A DNA stretch of 36,613 nucleotides from Enhydrobacter sp. (GTDB taxonomy: Bacteria; Pseudomonadota; Alphaproteobacteria; Reyranellales; Reyranellaceae). How positions within the stretch are numbered: the stretch's first letter is position 1; each line of letters begins with the position of its first letter. A model generated the notes under the pieces. It was not told where the DNA came from. It worked only from the letters and a program-made list of their open reading frames with translations, and did no database searches. Below, in pieces: positions 16,061 to 24,395 of the stretch. The stretch lies in NCBI GenBank assembly GCA_026126105.1, contig JAHCJV010000056.1:1-36613 (forward strand), read 5' to 3'. The position numbers and the translations under genes are program-made.

Positions 16061-17520
16061 GAGCGCTGCCGCTGGACATCGGCATCATCCACTTTGTGGG
16101 CATCGGCGGCATCGGCATGTCGGGCATAGCCGAGGTGCTGCACAATCTGGGCTACAAGGTCCAGGGCAGCGACCTGTCCGACGGGCCCAACACCCGCCGC
16201 CTTGTCGAACTCGGCATCAAGGTGCATATCGGTCATCGCGCCGACAATCTCGGCAATGCCCAAGTCGTGGTGGCTTCTTCAGCGGTGAAGAAGGACAACC
16301 CCGAGGTCTTGGCCGCCCGCTCGCGTTTGGTGCCCGTGGTACGCCGCGCCGAGATGCTTGGCGAGCTGATGCGGCTGAAATGGTCGATTGCCGTCGGCGG
16401 CACGCACGGCAAGACGACCACTACCTCGATGATCGCCTCGATGCTCGACGCCGGCGGTCTCGATCCGACCGTGATCAACGGCGGCATCATCAACGCCTAC
16501 GGCACCAATGCCCGCCTTGGCAGCGGCGACTGGATGGTGGTGGAGTCCGACGAGTCGGACGGCTCGTTCTTGCGGCTGCCGGCCACCATCGCCGTCGTGA
16601 CCAATATCGATCCCGAGCACCTCGACCACTACGGGACTTTCGACGCGTTGCGGGATGCCTTCGTGCGTTTCGTCGAGAACATTCCGTTTTACGGGTTCGC
16701 CGTACTCTGCGCCGACCATCCGGAAGTGCAGGCCTTGATTCCTCGGGTTCCCGACCGGCGCCTCATCACCTACGGACTGGGTGTCAACGCCGACGTGCGG
16801 GCGATGAACCTAAAGCTCGACCGCGGCGGAGCCGACTTCGACATCCTGATCGAACACCGCGCCACCAACCAGTCGCGCACCATCGTCGATGTACGTTTGC
16901 CGATGTTCGGCCAGCATAACGTCCAGAACGCTCTTGCCGCGGTGGCGGTGGCGCAGGAGATGGGCCTGCCCGACGAGACAATCCGCCGCGCGTTGGCCAG
17001 CTTTGCTGGTGTCAAGCGCCGCTTCACCAAGACAGGCGAGGCCCACGGCATAACGGTGATCGACGACTACGGCCACCACCCGGTGGAGATCGCTGCAGTG
17101 CTGCGGGCCGCGCGCCAGGCTTACGGTGGTGGAGGTCGGGTCATTGCCGTGATGCAGCCCCATCGCTTCAGTCGGCTGAGCGCGCTCAAGAACGAATTCG
17201 CAGCGTGCTTCGTGGATGCTGACACTGTCATGATCGCCGATGTCTATGCGGCGGGCGAGGCGGCGATCGAGGGTGTCAACCGCGACATGCTGGTCGGCCT
17301 CGTCCAGCGCGCCGGTCATCGCGACGTTCATCCTCTCATGGGGCCGGCCGACCTCCCTGGCGCCATCTGGCAGGTCGCCCGGCCGGGCGATGTGGTGGTT
17401 TGCCTGGGCGCGGGCAACATCACCGCCTGGGCGCATGCGCTGCCGGGCCAGCTCCAGCAGATCGCCAGCGAGCAGGCCGGCCCGCGCGCCATCGCCAACG
17501 ATTCCGGGACCGCCGCATGA
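16057..17520 (+). CDS. murC: UDP-MurNAc:L-alanine ligase MurC
   Basis: MurC attaches the first peptide residue, L-alanine, to UDP-MurNAc made by MurB. The 487-residue product begins with the UDP-binding HFVGIGGIGMSGIAEVL loop (about residues 11-27). The ATP loop GGTHGKTTTTS has its lysine at residue 119. ESDESDGSFL and NIDPEHLDHY follow in the central domain, and DDYGHHPVEI in the C-terminal domain. All are standard for the family. The ATG at 16057 overlaps the murG stop; an upstream extension of the frame inside murG is not used. The gene ends in an ATGA overlap with murB. Confidence 0.97.
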   Translation: MRALPLDIGIIHFVGIGGIGMSGIAEVLHNLGYKVQGSDLSDGPNTRRLVELGIKVHIGHRADNLGNAQVVVASSAVKKDNPEVLAARSRLVPVVRRAEMLGELMRLKWSIAVGGTHGKTTTTSMIASMLDAGGLDPTVINGGIINAYGTNARLGSGDWMVVESDESDGSFLRLPATIAVVTNIDPEHLDHYGTFDALRDAFVRFVENIPFYGFAVLCADHPEVQALIPRVPDRRLITYGLGVNADVRAMNLKLDRGGADFDILIEHRATNQSRTIVDVRLPMFGQHNVQNALAAVAVAQEMGLPDETIRRALASFAGVKRRFTKTGEAHGITVIDDYGHHPVEIAAVLRAARQAYGGGGRVIAVMQPHRFSRLSALKNEFAACFVDADTVMIADVYAAGEAAIEGVNRDMLVGLVQRAGHRDVHPLMGPADLPGAIWQVARPGDVVVCLGAGNITAWAHALPGQLQQIASEQAGPRAIANDSGTAA

Positions 17521-18458
17521 TGGCGCTCGAGGTCGCGCCCTCGCATCTCATCGACCGGCTGCCCAAGCCTCGCGGCCGCCTGACGCCCGATGCGCCGCTA
17601 GGCTCCCAGACCTGGTTCCGCACCGGCGGACCGGCAGAGGTGCTGTTCCGGCCCGCCGACGCCGCCGACCTCTCGAACTTCCTTAAGGCGCTTCCAGCCG
17701 ATGTGCCGGTGACGGTGCTGGGCGTCGGCTCGAACCTGCTGGTGCGCGACGGCGGAATCAGGGGCGTGGTGATCCGCCTCGTGCGCGGCTTCACCGGCAT
17801 CGCGGTCGACGGAAGCGAGGTGGTGGCCGGTGCGGGCGCGCTCGACCTCAACGTCGCGCTGACCGCTCGCGACCATGCGTTGGCCGGGCTCGAGTTCCTG
17901 AGCGGGATCCCGGGCACCGTCGGTGGAGCCTTCCCGACGAACGCCGGCGCCTACGGCGGCGAGCTAGCCGACGTGCTCGTCTCCGCCGACATCGTCGACC
18001 GGACGGGCACGATCCGCACGGTGACGCCCCCCGAGTTCGGCCTTTCCTACCGCCACAGCACGGCGCCGGCCGACTGGATCGTCACCTCGGCGCGTCTGCG
18101 CGGCGTCCCTGGCGATCAACTGGCCATCGCTCGACGCATTGCCGAGATCGAAGCAGCGCGGGCGGAGACCCAGCCGCGCAGCCGTACCGGTGGCTCGACC
18201 TTCGCCAACCCGCCCAACCTCAAGGCGTGGGAGTTGATCGACCGTTCAGGCTGCCGCGGGCTGCGGATCGGCGACGCACAGGTTTCCGAGAAGCACTGCA
18301 ACTTCCTGATCAACCTCGGGGGGGCTACTGCAGCCGATCTCGAATCGCTCGGCGAGGAGGTGCGCAGCCGCGTCTTCAAACGTAGCGGCGTGCTGCTGCA
18401 ATGGGAGATCAGGCGCATCGGAGAGACAGTTCCTCCCGTGAGCGGAGCCCAACGATGA
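17517..18458 (+). CDS. murB: UDP-N-acetylenolpyruvoylglucosamine reductase MurB
   Basis: MurB is the FAD enzyme that reduces enolpyruvyl-UDP-GlcNAc to UDP-MurNAc with NADPH. The 313-residue product shows the FAD-domain sequence NTWFR-like QTWFRTGG, then GVGSNLLVRDGG (about residues 75-86) and GIPGTVGGAFPTNAGAYGGEL (about 129-149). The catalytic serine lies in GGSTFANP (about 225). IDRSGCRGLRIGDAQVS and HCNFLIN follow, and the terminal catalytic Glu is in QWEIRRIG. Two adjacent ATG codons (17517 and 17520) are possible starts; the first overlaps the murC stop. Its substrate maker MurA is not in the window. Confidence 0.96.
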   Translation: MMALEVAPSHLIDRLPKPRGRLTPDAPLGSQTWFRTGGPAEVLFRPADAADLSNFLKALPADVPVTVLGVGSNLLVRDGGIRGVVIRLVRGFTGIAVDGSEVVAGAGALDLNVALTARDHALAGLEFLSGIPGTVGGAFPTNAGAYGGELADVLVSADIVDRTGTIRTVTPPEFGLSYRHSTAPADWIVTSARLRGVPGDQLAIARRIAEIEAARAETQPRSRTGGSTFANPPNLKAWELIDRSGCRGLRIGDAQVSEKHCNFLINLGGATAADLESLGEEVRSRVFKRSGVLLQWEIRRIGETVPPVSGAQR

Positions 18459-19384
18459 GTACGGTCGCAGTCCTGATGGGCGGCTGGTCGCCCGAGCGCG
18501 AGGTTTCCTTGGTGAGCGGCAAGGCCTGCGCCGAGGGGTTACGCGCGGGCGGTCACACCGTCATGGAGTACGACGTGCAGCGCGACCTCCGTGCTCTCGT
18601 CGAGTTCCTGCGGCCGTCCACCGGCGGCGGGCCCGACGTCGTGTTCAATGCGATGCACGGAAAGTATGGCGAGGACGGCTGCATCCAGGGCGTTCTGGAG
18701 ATTCTCGGCGTGCCCTACACCCATTCCGGCGTGCTCGCGTCGGCGATCGCGATGGACAAGCCGATGTCGCGCCATGTCTTCACGTCGATCGGTATCCGCG
18801 TCGCCCCCGGCAGGGTTGTCGAGCGACGCTCGCTGGCAGCCGGCGATCCGATGCCGCGGCCCTATGTCGTGAAACCGATCGACCAGGGCTCCAGCGTCGG
18901 CGTCCATATCGTGCGCGACGGCGACAATCTCGCGGCTGTCGAAGCGGCCGAAGCGCGATACGGCGAGAAGGTGCTGATCGAGAAGTTCGTGCCCGGACGC
19001 GAGCTCACCGTGGCCGTCATGGACGACAAGGCGGTGGGCGTTACCGAGCTGCGGCCGCGCACCCGGTTCTATGACTACGAGGCTAAGTACACCGACGGCG
19101 TCACCGAGCACCTCATTCCGGCGCCGATTCCCGCCGAAGTCTACGAGCAGGCCAAGGAGTGGGCGCTGATGGCCCACCGGGCGCTGGGTTGCACCGGACT
19201 GAGCCGCGCCGACCTGCGATGGGACGATTCGCTGCCGGGCACTTCGGGTCTGGTCGTGCTGGAGCTCAACACCCAGCCCGGCATGACGCCGCTGTCCCTT
19301 GCCCCCGAGCAGGCAAAATGGGCCGGCATCTCGTGGCCGGAGCTCATGACATGGATGGTCGACCATGCGAGGCGACCGGCATGA
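18455..19384 (+). CDS. ddl: D-alanine--D-alanine ligase
   Basis: Ddl is an ATP-grasp enzyme that makes D-Ala-D-Ala for MurF. The 309-residue product has the N-terminal MGGWSPEREVSLVSG motif (about residues 8-22), NAMHGKYGEDG and GVPYTHSGVLASAIAMDK in the middle, and KPIDQGSSVGV as the ATP-binding loop (about 142-152). The metal-binding C-terminus is ELNTQPGMTPLSL (about 270-282); homologues usually have EVNT or EINT there, so the Leu is conservative. The ATG at 18455 overlaps the murB stop and an ATGA joins it to ftsQ. Placement between murB and ftsQ is the alphaproteobacterial arrangement. Confidence 0.96.
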   Translation: MSTVAVLMGGWSPEREVSLVSGKACAEGLRAGGHTVMEYDVQRDLRALVEFLRPSTGGGPDVVFNAMHGKYGEDGCIQGVLEILGVPYTHSGVLASAIAMDKPMSRHVFTSIGIRVAPGRVVERRSLAAGDPMPRPYVVKPIDQGSSVGVHIVRDGDNLAAVEAAEARYGEKVLIEKFVPGRELTVAVMDDKAVGVTELRPRTRFYDYEAKYTDGVTEHLIPAPIPAEVYEQAKEWALMAHRALGCTGLSRADLRWDDSLPGTSGLVVLELNTQPGMTPLSLAPEQAKWAGISWPELMTWMVDHARRPA

Positions 19385-20265
19385 GCAAGGCGGCAAGAAC
19401 CGCCAAGTCCGATGCGCCGACGCGCAAGGACTACGATCGTCGCAAGCGCAAGGGTGCGGTCCGCCGTTCGTCCGGCCGCCCGATCTGGCGTCAGCCGGTG
19501 CTGCTGGGGCTAGCCGTATTGTTGTTGGGTACCGGTGGCGCCGGCGGCTGGTGGGCCTGGAAGGAAGGTTTGCTGGCTGAAGCGCAACAACACTTCGATG
19601 AAGCGTCACGCAGCGTGCTGGGCGTGCTGACACCGTTCAAGCTCGCCGACATCACGGTCGAGGGGCGTGATTATGTCGAGCGAGATGCGATCCTGGCGGC
19701 CCTGAGCGTTCGTTCCGGCGATTCCCTTCTCGCCATCGACTTGGAAGGCGCCCGCAAGCGGCTCGAGGCCATCGACTGGGTTGCTGCCGCCACGGTCGAG
19801 CGCCGCCTTCCCGACACGCTCTATGTCACGCTGAAGGAACGTCGCGCGGTCGCGATCTGGCAGAATGGCGCGGAGTACACCCTTATCGACAAGAACGGCC
19901 GCACCGTGCGCGCGAGCCGTATGCCGCCCGGCGCGGACAAGCTGCTGCTGCTGGGTGGCCCCGGCGCGCCCGAGCAGGTCGGCGAGCTTCTCCTGTTGCT
20001 GGCCTACGAGCCGGCCATTGCCAAGGTGCTCCGCGCCGCTGTCTGGGTCGGACAGCGACGCTGGAACCTGGTGTTGAACAACGACACCGAGATCTGGTTG
20101 CCGGAAGAAGATGCGGTCGCGGCCCTCCAGCGCATGGCCAAACTCGACGCATCGGATAAACTGCTGCAACGCGAGTTCGGCGTGGTCGATTTGCGGCTGC
20201 CGGACAAGCTCTATCTCAAGAAGCGAGCGCCGGTCGGCGACCCTCCGCCGAACGGACCCGCCTAG
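19381..20265 (+). CDS. ftsQ: Cell division protein FtsQ
   Basis: FtsQ is the bitopic hub of the FtsQLB complex linking the cytosolic ring to septal synthesis. The 294-residue product has a strongly basic cytoplasmic region of about 38 residues, a membrane helix at about 39-60, then a POTRA domain (about 83-155; FKLADITVEGRDYV start and ERRLPDTLYVTLKERRAVA end), followed by the FtsQ/DivIB beta domain. The frame extends upstream into ddl, but the ATG at 19381 gives the expected topology and overlaps the ddl stop. The end TAG lies 30 bases before ftsA. Confidence 0.93.
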   Translation: MSKAARTAKSDAPTRKDYDRRKRKGAVRRSSGRPIWRQPVLLGLAVLLLGTGGAGGWWAWKEGLLAEAQQHFDEASRSVLGVLTPFKLADITVEGRDYVERDAILAALSVRSGDSLLAIDLEGARKRLEAIDWVAAATVERRLPDTLYVTLKERRAVAIWQNGAEYTLIDKNGRTVRASRMPPGADKLLLLGGPGAPEQVGELLLLLAYEPAIAKVLRAAVWVGQRRWNLVLNNDTEIWLPEEDAVAALQRMAKLDASDKLLQREFGVVDLRLPDKLYLKKRAPVGDPPPNGPA

Positions 20266-20295
20266 AAACGTTGCGTACAAGCACGGGGATACATC

Positions 20296-21534
20296 GTGGC
20301 GAAGACAAGAAATGGGGTAATTGCCGCTCTCGACATCGGCACCAGCAAGGTCGTCTGCTTCATCGCCCGCGTCGACGGGCAGGGGCTGCGCGTGGTCGGT
20401 ATCGGGCATCAGGCGGCGCTCGGCATGCGGTCGGGGAACATCATCGACATGGAGGCTGCGACCCGCGCCATCTCCTCGGCGGTGTCGACGGCCGAGGAGA
20501 TGTGCGGCGAGCATGTGCGCGAGGTCATCGTCGGCGTGAGTGGCGGCTCGCCCGCGTCGCACAATCAGGGCCTCGAGGTCGCCATCGGCCATCACGAGAT
20601 CGGCGAGCGGGACGTGCGCCGCGTGCAGCAGCAGATATCGCTGCCGGCAGAGACCGCGGATCGCGACATCATCCACTCCGCCGCCATCGGCTATACCGTC
20701 GACGGCACGCCGGTCCGCGACGCGCGCGGCATGTTCGGCGAGCGGCTCGGGGTCGATGTCCACCTGGTCACGGCGGCGAGCGGCTCGATGCGCAACCTGC
20801 AGGTCTGCGTGCGGCGGGCCCATCTCGAGATCTCCGAGCGGGTCGTCGCCAGCCACGCGGCCGGCCTCAGCTCGCTGGTTGCCGACGAGCGCGACCTGGG
20901 AGTCACGTTGATCGACCTGGGCGGCGGCACGACCTCGATCGCAGTGTTCTACGAAGGCAATCTCGTGCACGTCGATTCGATCCCGGTTGGCGGCGAGCAC
21001 GTCACGCGCGACATCGCGCGCGGGCTGTCGACGCCGGTCGCCCATGCAGAGCGCATGAAGACGCAGATCGGGCGCGCCGTCGCCAAGCCCAACGACGAGT
21101 ACGACATCATCGACGTACCGCTGATCGGCGAAGAGGATCGTACGCGGCCCAATCACATCCCCAGGTCGATTCTCGTCGGCATCATTCGCCCCCGCATCGA
21201 GGAGACCTTCGAACTCGTGCGCAGCCGGCTCGAGGCCTCCGGTGTGGATAAGTTGGCCGGTGGACGTGCCGTGCTCGTCGGCGGCGGGTGCCAACTCGAC
21301 GGCGTGCCCGAGGTCGCGGCCGCCATGCTCAACAAGAAGGTTCGAACCGGTGCGCCGTTGCGTCTTGCCGGACTCGCGGATTCGACAGGCGGACCAGCAT
21401 TTTCCGCAGCTGCCGGCTTGCTGGCGTTCGCGCAACAGCATCATGCTGCCGCAACGCAATCCCAGCCGGCCGCGGTGGAAGCGCCTTCAAGTCGAATTGG
21501 TCGCATTGGCAGTTGGATAAGGGAAAACTTTTAG
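20296..21534 (+). CDS. ftsA: Cell division protein FtsA
   Basis: FtsA is the actin-like ATPase that anchors FtsZ filaments to the membrane and recruits later division proteins. The 412-residue product opens with ALDIGTSKVVCFIAR (phosphate-1 loop, about residues 9-23). The 1C subdomain follows, then LIDLGGGTTSIAVFYEG (phosphate-2, about 206-222) and the adenosine motif VLVGGGCQLDGV near residue 329. The C-terminus, IGRIGSWIRENF, is an amphipathic helix that fits the membrane-targeting sequence. The start is GTG at 20296 with a moderate GGGGAT upstream. FtsZ follows after a 153-base gap. Confidence 0.96.
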   Translation: MAKTRNGVIAALDIGTSKVVCFIARVDGQGLRVVGIGHQAALGMRSGNIIDMEAATRAISSAVSTAEEMCGEHVREVIVGVSGGSPASHNQGLEVAIGHHEIGERDVRRVQQQISLPAETADRDIIHSAAIGYTVDGTPVRDARGMFGERLGVDVHLVTAASGSMRNLQVCVRRAHLEISERVVASHAAGLSSLVADERDLGVTLIDLGGGTTSIAVFYEGNLVHVDSIPVGGEHVTRDIARGLSTPVAHAERMKTQIGRAVAKPNDEYDIIDVPLIGEEDRTRPNHIPRSILVGIIRPRIEETFELVRSRLEASGVDKLAGGRAVLVGGGCQLDGVPEVAAAMLNKKVRTGAPLRLAGLADSTGGPAFSAAAGLLAFAQQHHAAATQSQPAAVEAPSSRIGRIGSWIRENF

Positions 21535-21687
21535 GCAATATCAGGCAACATGTTGTGTGGGATGTGGCAGTCCCCACAGTCAGTAGAAAACGATAACAAA
21601 GCCGGTGGTAGTGTAAGGGCTCACGGCAAAGATGGGCCCACGCTGCCGCTCCGCAGATACCCCCCTCGTTTGCGTGGAGAGCGCCGA
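21535..21687 (+). promoter_or_regulatory. ftsA-ftsZ intergenic region, probable site of ftsZ-specific control
   Basis: This is the only sizeable gap within the dcw cluster. It holds an inverted repeat, TGTGGG (21556-21561) and CCCACA (21573-21578), with an 11-base loop. A GC-poor stretch follows (about 21580-21600, containing GATAAC). A GTGGAGAG ribosome-binding site lies before the ATG at 21688. I found no convincing -35/-10 pair. Extra ftsZ promoters in this gap are usual in other bacteria, so regulation here is inferred from position. Confidence 0.4.
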
Positions 21688-23442
21688 ATGACCATCAACC
21701 TCAGTCTCCCTCAGAAGGAGTCGGAGATTAAGCCTCGCATCACCGTCATTGGTGTCGGCGGTGCGGGCGGAAATGCCGTCAACAACATGATCAGCGCCGC
21801 GCTGGAAGGCGTGGAGTTCATCGTTGCCAACACCGACGCTCAGGCGCTCGGCCAGTCGCTCGCCGACCGGCGGGTCCAGCTCGGCATCACGATCACCCAG
21901 GGTCTGGGCGCCGGTGCGCGTCCCGAGGTTGGTCGCCAGGCAGCTGAAGAGGCGTTGCCGGAAATCCTGCAGCTGCTCGACGGTGCGAACATGGTGTTCG
22001 TCACCGCCGGCATGGGTGGCGGCACGGGCACCGGTGCCGCTCCCGTGATCGCCGAGGCGGCGCGCGCGCAGGGGATCCTCACCATCGGCGTCGTGACCAA
22101 GCCGTTCCACTTCGAGGGCCGCCGCCGGATGGTGTCGGCCGAACAGGGCATCACCGAACTCGAGAAGGTGGTGGACACTCTGATCGTCATCCCGAACCAG
22201 AATCTGTTCAAGATCGCCAACGAGAAGACGACGTTTGCCGACGCCTTCAAGATGGCCGACGACGTGCTGCACATGGGCGTGCGCGGCGTCACCGATCTCA
22301 TGGTCATGCCCGGCCTGATCAACCTCGACTTCGCCGACATCCGCACCGTCATGGGCGAGATGGGCAAGGCGATGATGGGCACTGGCGAGGCCGAGGGTCC
22401 CGATCGAGCGCGCGTCGCTGCCGAGAGCGCGATTTCCAACCCGCTGCTGGAAGACCACTCGATGAAGGGCGCCAAGGGCGTGCTCATCAATATCACCGGC
22501 GGCCTGGACATGACCCTGCACGAAGTCGACGAGGCGGCCAATCGCATCCGCGAGGAAGTCGACCAGGATGCCAACATCATTTTCGGTTCGACATTCGACG
22601 CCACGATGCAGGGCCGCATGCGCGTATCGGTGGTTTCGACTGGCATTTCCGCGATGGCTGCGCAGCAGCCGGCACCGAACTATCTCAACCTCGACGTCAA
22701 CCGGCCGATCCAGACGGGCCAGCCGGCGCTCAGCCGGCCGGCGCCGACTCCGGTCGGCCGCGGCACCATGCCGACGGCTGCGGTCGCACCGCCGCCGATG
22801 CCGGCCGCACCGCCGCCTGCGCCCGTAATGCAGGCGACGCCGCAGCCGGCGCCTGTCGCACCGCCTCCCGCCCCGATGCCGGAACCCGTGGTGGTACAAG
22901 CCCCGCCAGCGCCCGTTGCGGAAGCCCCAATCCCCGCGCAAATCGAATCTCAGGCCGCGTATGCACCGCCACCGGCCGCCGCGCCGGCACCCTCGCCAGC
23001 GCCTGCCCCGGCACCAGTCGCAACCGCTCCCGCAACCGCTCCCGCGCCCGCGCAGCAGAGGCCGCTGGTCGACGAGAGCGACTGGCGAATCAGCCGGCCG
23101 GCCCCACGCCAGCCTGTCCGGCCCACGGAGCCGTTGGCACGTCCGGCCGCCGTACGCCCGGTCGGGGGCGATAGCCGCGCGCCCAACCTCTTTCAGCGCA
23201 TCACCGGCGCATTCTCGACTGCCCCGAAGGGGATGACCCCGGCCGTGACAGTGGCGCCGACTGTGGAGCCGACGGTCGCGCGTCCAGCAGCCGTCGAGAA
23301 CGTCGTGGCTGTTGCACCGAAGTCGCCGCCGGCTCGTCCGGCGCCGGTTCAAGCCAACTTCGACGTGACCGAGCGCGCCAAGCCCGCGCGGGAGGATGAC
23401 GACCTGCAAATTCCGGCTTTCCTGCGGCGGCAAGCCAACTGA
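21688..23442 (+). CDS. ftsZ: Cell division protein FtsZ with long Pro/Ala-rich linker
   Basis: FtsZ is the tubulin-like GTPase that forms the division ring. The 584-residue product has a globular GTPase domain to about residue 325 with GVGGAGGNAVNNM (about 22-34), the tubulin signature GGGTGTG (110-116) and the T7 loop NLDFAD (212-217). A low-complexity linker rich in Pro and Ala runs from about 335 to 568 (many PAP and APAP units), then the conserved C-terminal peptide DLQIPAFLRRQ that binds FtsA and ZipA-like partners. The frame is open upstream to 21550, but ATG at 21688 gives the conserved N-terminus and has a GTGGAGAG site. A strong terminator follows. Confidence 0.97.
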   Translation: MTINLSLPQKESEIKPRITVIGVGGAGGNAVNNMISAALEGVEFIVANTDAQALGQSLADRRVQLGITITQGLGAGARPEVGRQAAEEALPEILQLLDGANMVFVTAGMGGGTGTGAAPVIAEAARAQGILTIGVVTKPFHFEGRRRMVSAEQGITELEKVVDTLIVIPNQNLFKIANEKTTFADAFKMADDVLHMGVRGVTDLMVMPGLINLDFADIRTVMGEMGKAMMGTGEAEGPDRARVAAESAISNPLLEDHSMKGAKGVLINITGGLDMTLHEVDEAANRIREEVDQDANIIFGSTFDATMQGRMRVSVVSTGISAMAAQQPAPNYLNLDVNRPIQTGQPALSRPAPTPVGRGTMPTAAVAPPPMPAAPPPAPVMQATPQPAPVAPPPAPMPEPVVVQAPPAPVAEAPIPAQIESQAAYAPPPAAAPAPSPAPAPAPVATAPATAPAPAQQRPLVDESDWRISRPAPRQPVRPTEPLARPAAVRPVGGDSRAPNLFQRITGAFSTAPKGMTPAVTVAPTVEPTVARPAAVENVVAVAPKSPPARPAPVQANFDVTERAKPAREDDDLQIPAFLRRQAN

Positions 23443-23474
23443 CGCAGGTGCTCGCGCTCTCCACGCATTATCTC

Positions 23475-23501
23475 GAGGGGCCGTCGGGCCCCTCTTTTTT
23501 T
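23475..23501 (+). terminator. Rho-independent terminator of the dcw cluster
   Basis: A perfect 8-pair GC-rich stem (GAGGGGCC 23475-23482, GGCCCCTC 23487-23494) with a GTCG loop is followed by seven Ts. It lies 32 bases after the ftsZ stop and separates the dcw cluster from bamD. Confidence 0.92.
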
Positions 23502-23551
23502 GAGCTTGCCGTGATATAAACCCGCGGCTCTATCGGCTTCACGGATGGGAC

Positions 23552-24385
23552 ATGGCGCAAGACTCGGTCATCGTTGTTCGGCAAGCGCACCGCGCACTGG
23601 CGCTGGTCATCGCGACGGCGTCGTTGGCCGGCTGCAGCTGGTTCGACAGCTCGACGGACCAGACCTTCACCGAGCAGCCGGTCGAGGTGCTCTATAACCG
23701 CGCGCTGGATGATCTCGGACGCCAGGAATACAAGCTGGCGGCGAAGGAGTTCGAGGAAGTCGATCGCCAGCATCCCTATTCGGTGTGGGCAACCAAGGCG
23801 CAGATCATGGCTGCCTTCACCTACTATCAATCCAACAAGTACGACGACGCGATAATCGCGCTTGATCGTTTTATCCAGCTCCATCCCGGCCATCGGGATA
23901 TTCCATATGCCTACTATCTGAAGGGCCTGTGCTTCTACGAGCAGATCTCCGACGTTGGTCGCGACCAGCGCGTGACCCAGCAGGCGCTGGATGCACTCTC
24001 TGAAGTCGTCACGCGTTTTCCTGATTCGCCCTACGCCCGCGACGCCCGCCTGAAGGTCGAGCTGTGCATCGACCATCTCGCCGGCAAGGAAATGTCCATC
24101 GGCCGCTACTATCAAAAGCAGCAACAGTATGTCGGCGCGATCAACCGCTACCGCATCGTCATCGAGCGCTACCAGACCACCACACACGTGCCCGAGGCGC
24201 TGCATCGCCTCGTCGAAAGCTATCTGGCACTCGGCGTGCAGAACGAGGCCAAGGAAACCGCGGCCGTGCTCGGGTACAACTTTCCCGGCAGCGACTGGTA
24301 CCAGGACAGCTATTTCCTGGTTACGGGCGAAGGGACTCCGGCGCCGGAAGAGAAAAGCGGCGGCTGGTTCTTCGGACTGTTTTGA
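23552..24385 (+). CDS. bamD: Outer membrane protein assembly factor BamD
   Basis: BamD is the essential outer-membrane lipoprotein of the BamABCDE machine that folds beta-barrels into the outer membrane. The 277-residue product has a signal peptide ending in the lipobox LAGC, so the mature lipoprotein starts at the Cys near residue 28. Tetratricopeptide-type helical repeats follow (LYNRALDDLGRQEYKLAAKEFEEV; AYYLKGLCFYEQI; AINRYRIVIERYQTT). The C-terminal WFFGLF is family-like. A possible promoter, TTGCCG (23506-23511) and TCTATC (23529-23534) with a 17-base spacer, lies in the gap after the dcw terminator. recN begins ten bases after its stop. Confidence 0.95.
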   Translation: MAQDSVIVVRQAHRALALVIATASLAGCSWFDSSTDQTFTEQPVEVLYNRALDDLGRQEYKLAAKEFEEVDRQHPYSVWATKAQIMAAFTYYQSNKYDDAIIALDRFIQLHPGHRDIPYAYYLKGLCFYEQISDVGRDQRVTQQALDALSEVVTRFPDSPYARDARLKVELCIDHLAGKEMSIGRYYQKQQQYVGAINRYRIVIERYQTTTHVPEALHRLVESYLALGVQNEAKETAAVLGYNFPGSDWYQDSYFLVTGEGTPAPEEKSGGWFFGLF

Positions 24386-24395
24386 CCGGACCGGC

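Noticed and set aside
22690..23395. The Pro/Ala-rich repeats inside ftsZ as a DNA repeat element
   Set aside because: They are codon-level low complexity of the protein linker, in frame and without perfect DNA units.
19606..23433. Two roughly 617-codon minus-strand open frames across ftsQ-ftsA and ftsZ
   Set aside because: They are antisense to well-supported genes, have His/Arg/Asp-rich composition typical of shadow frames and show no recognisable domain.
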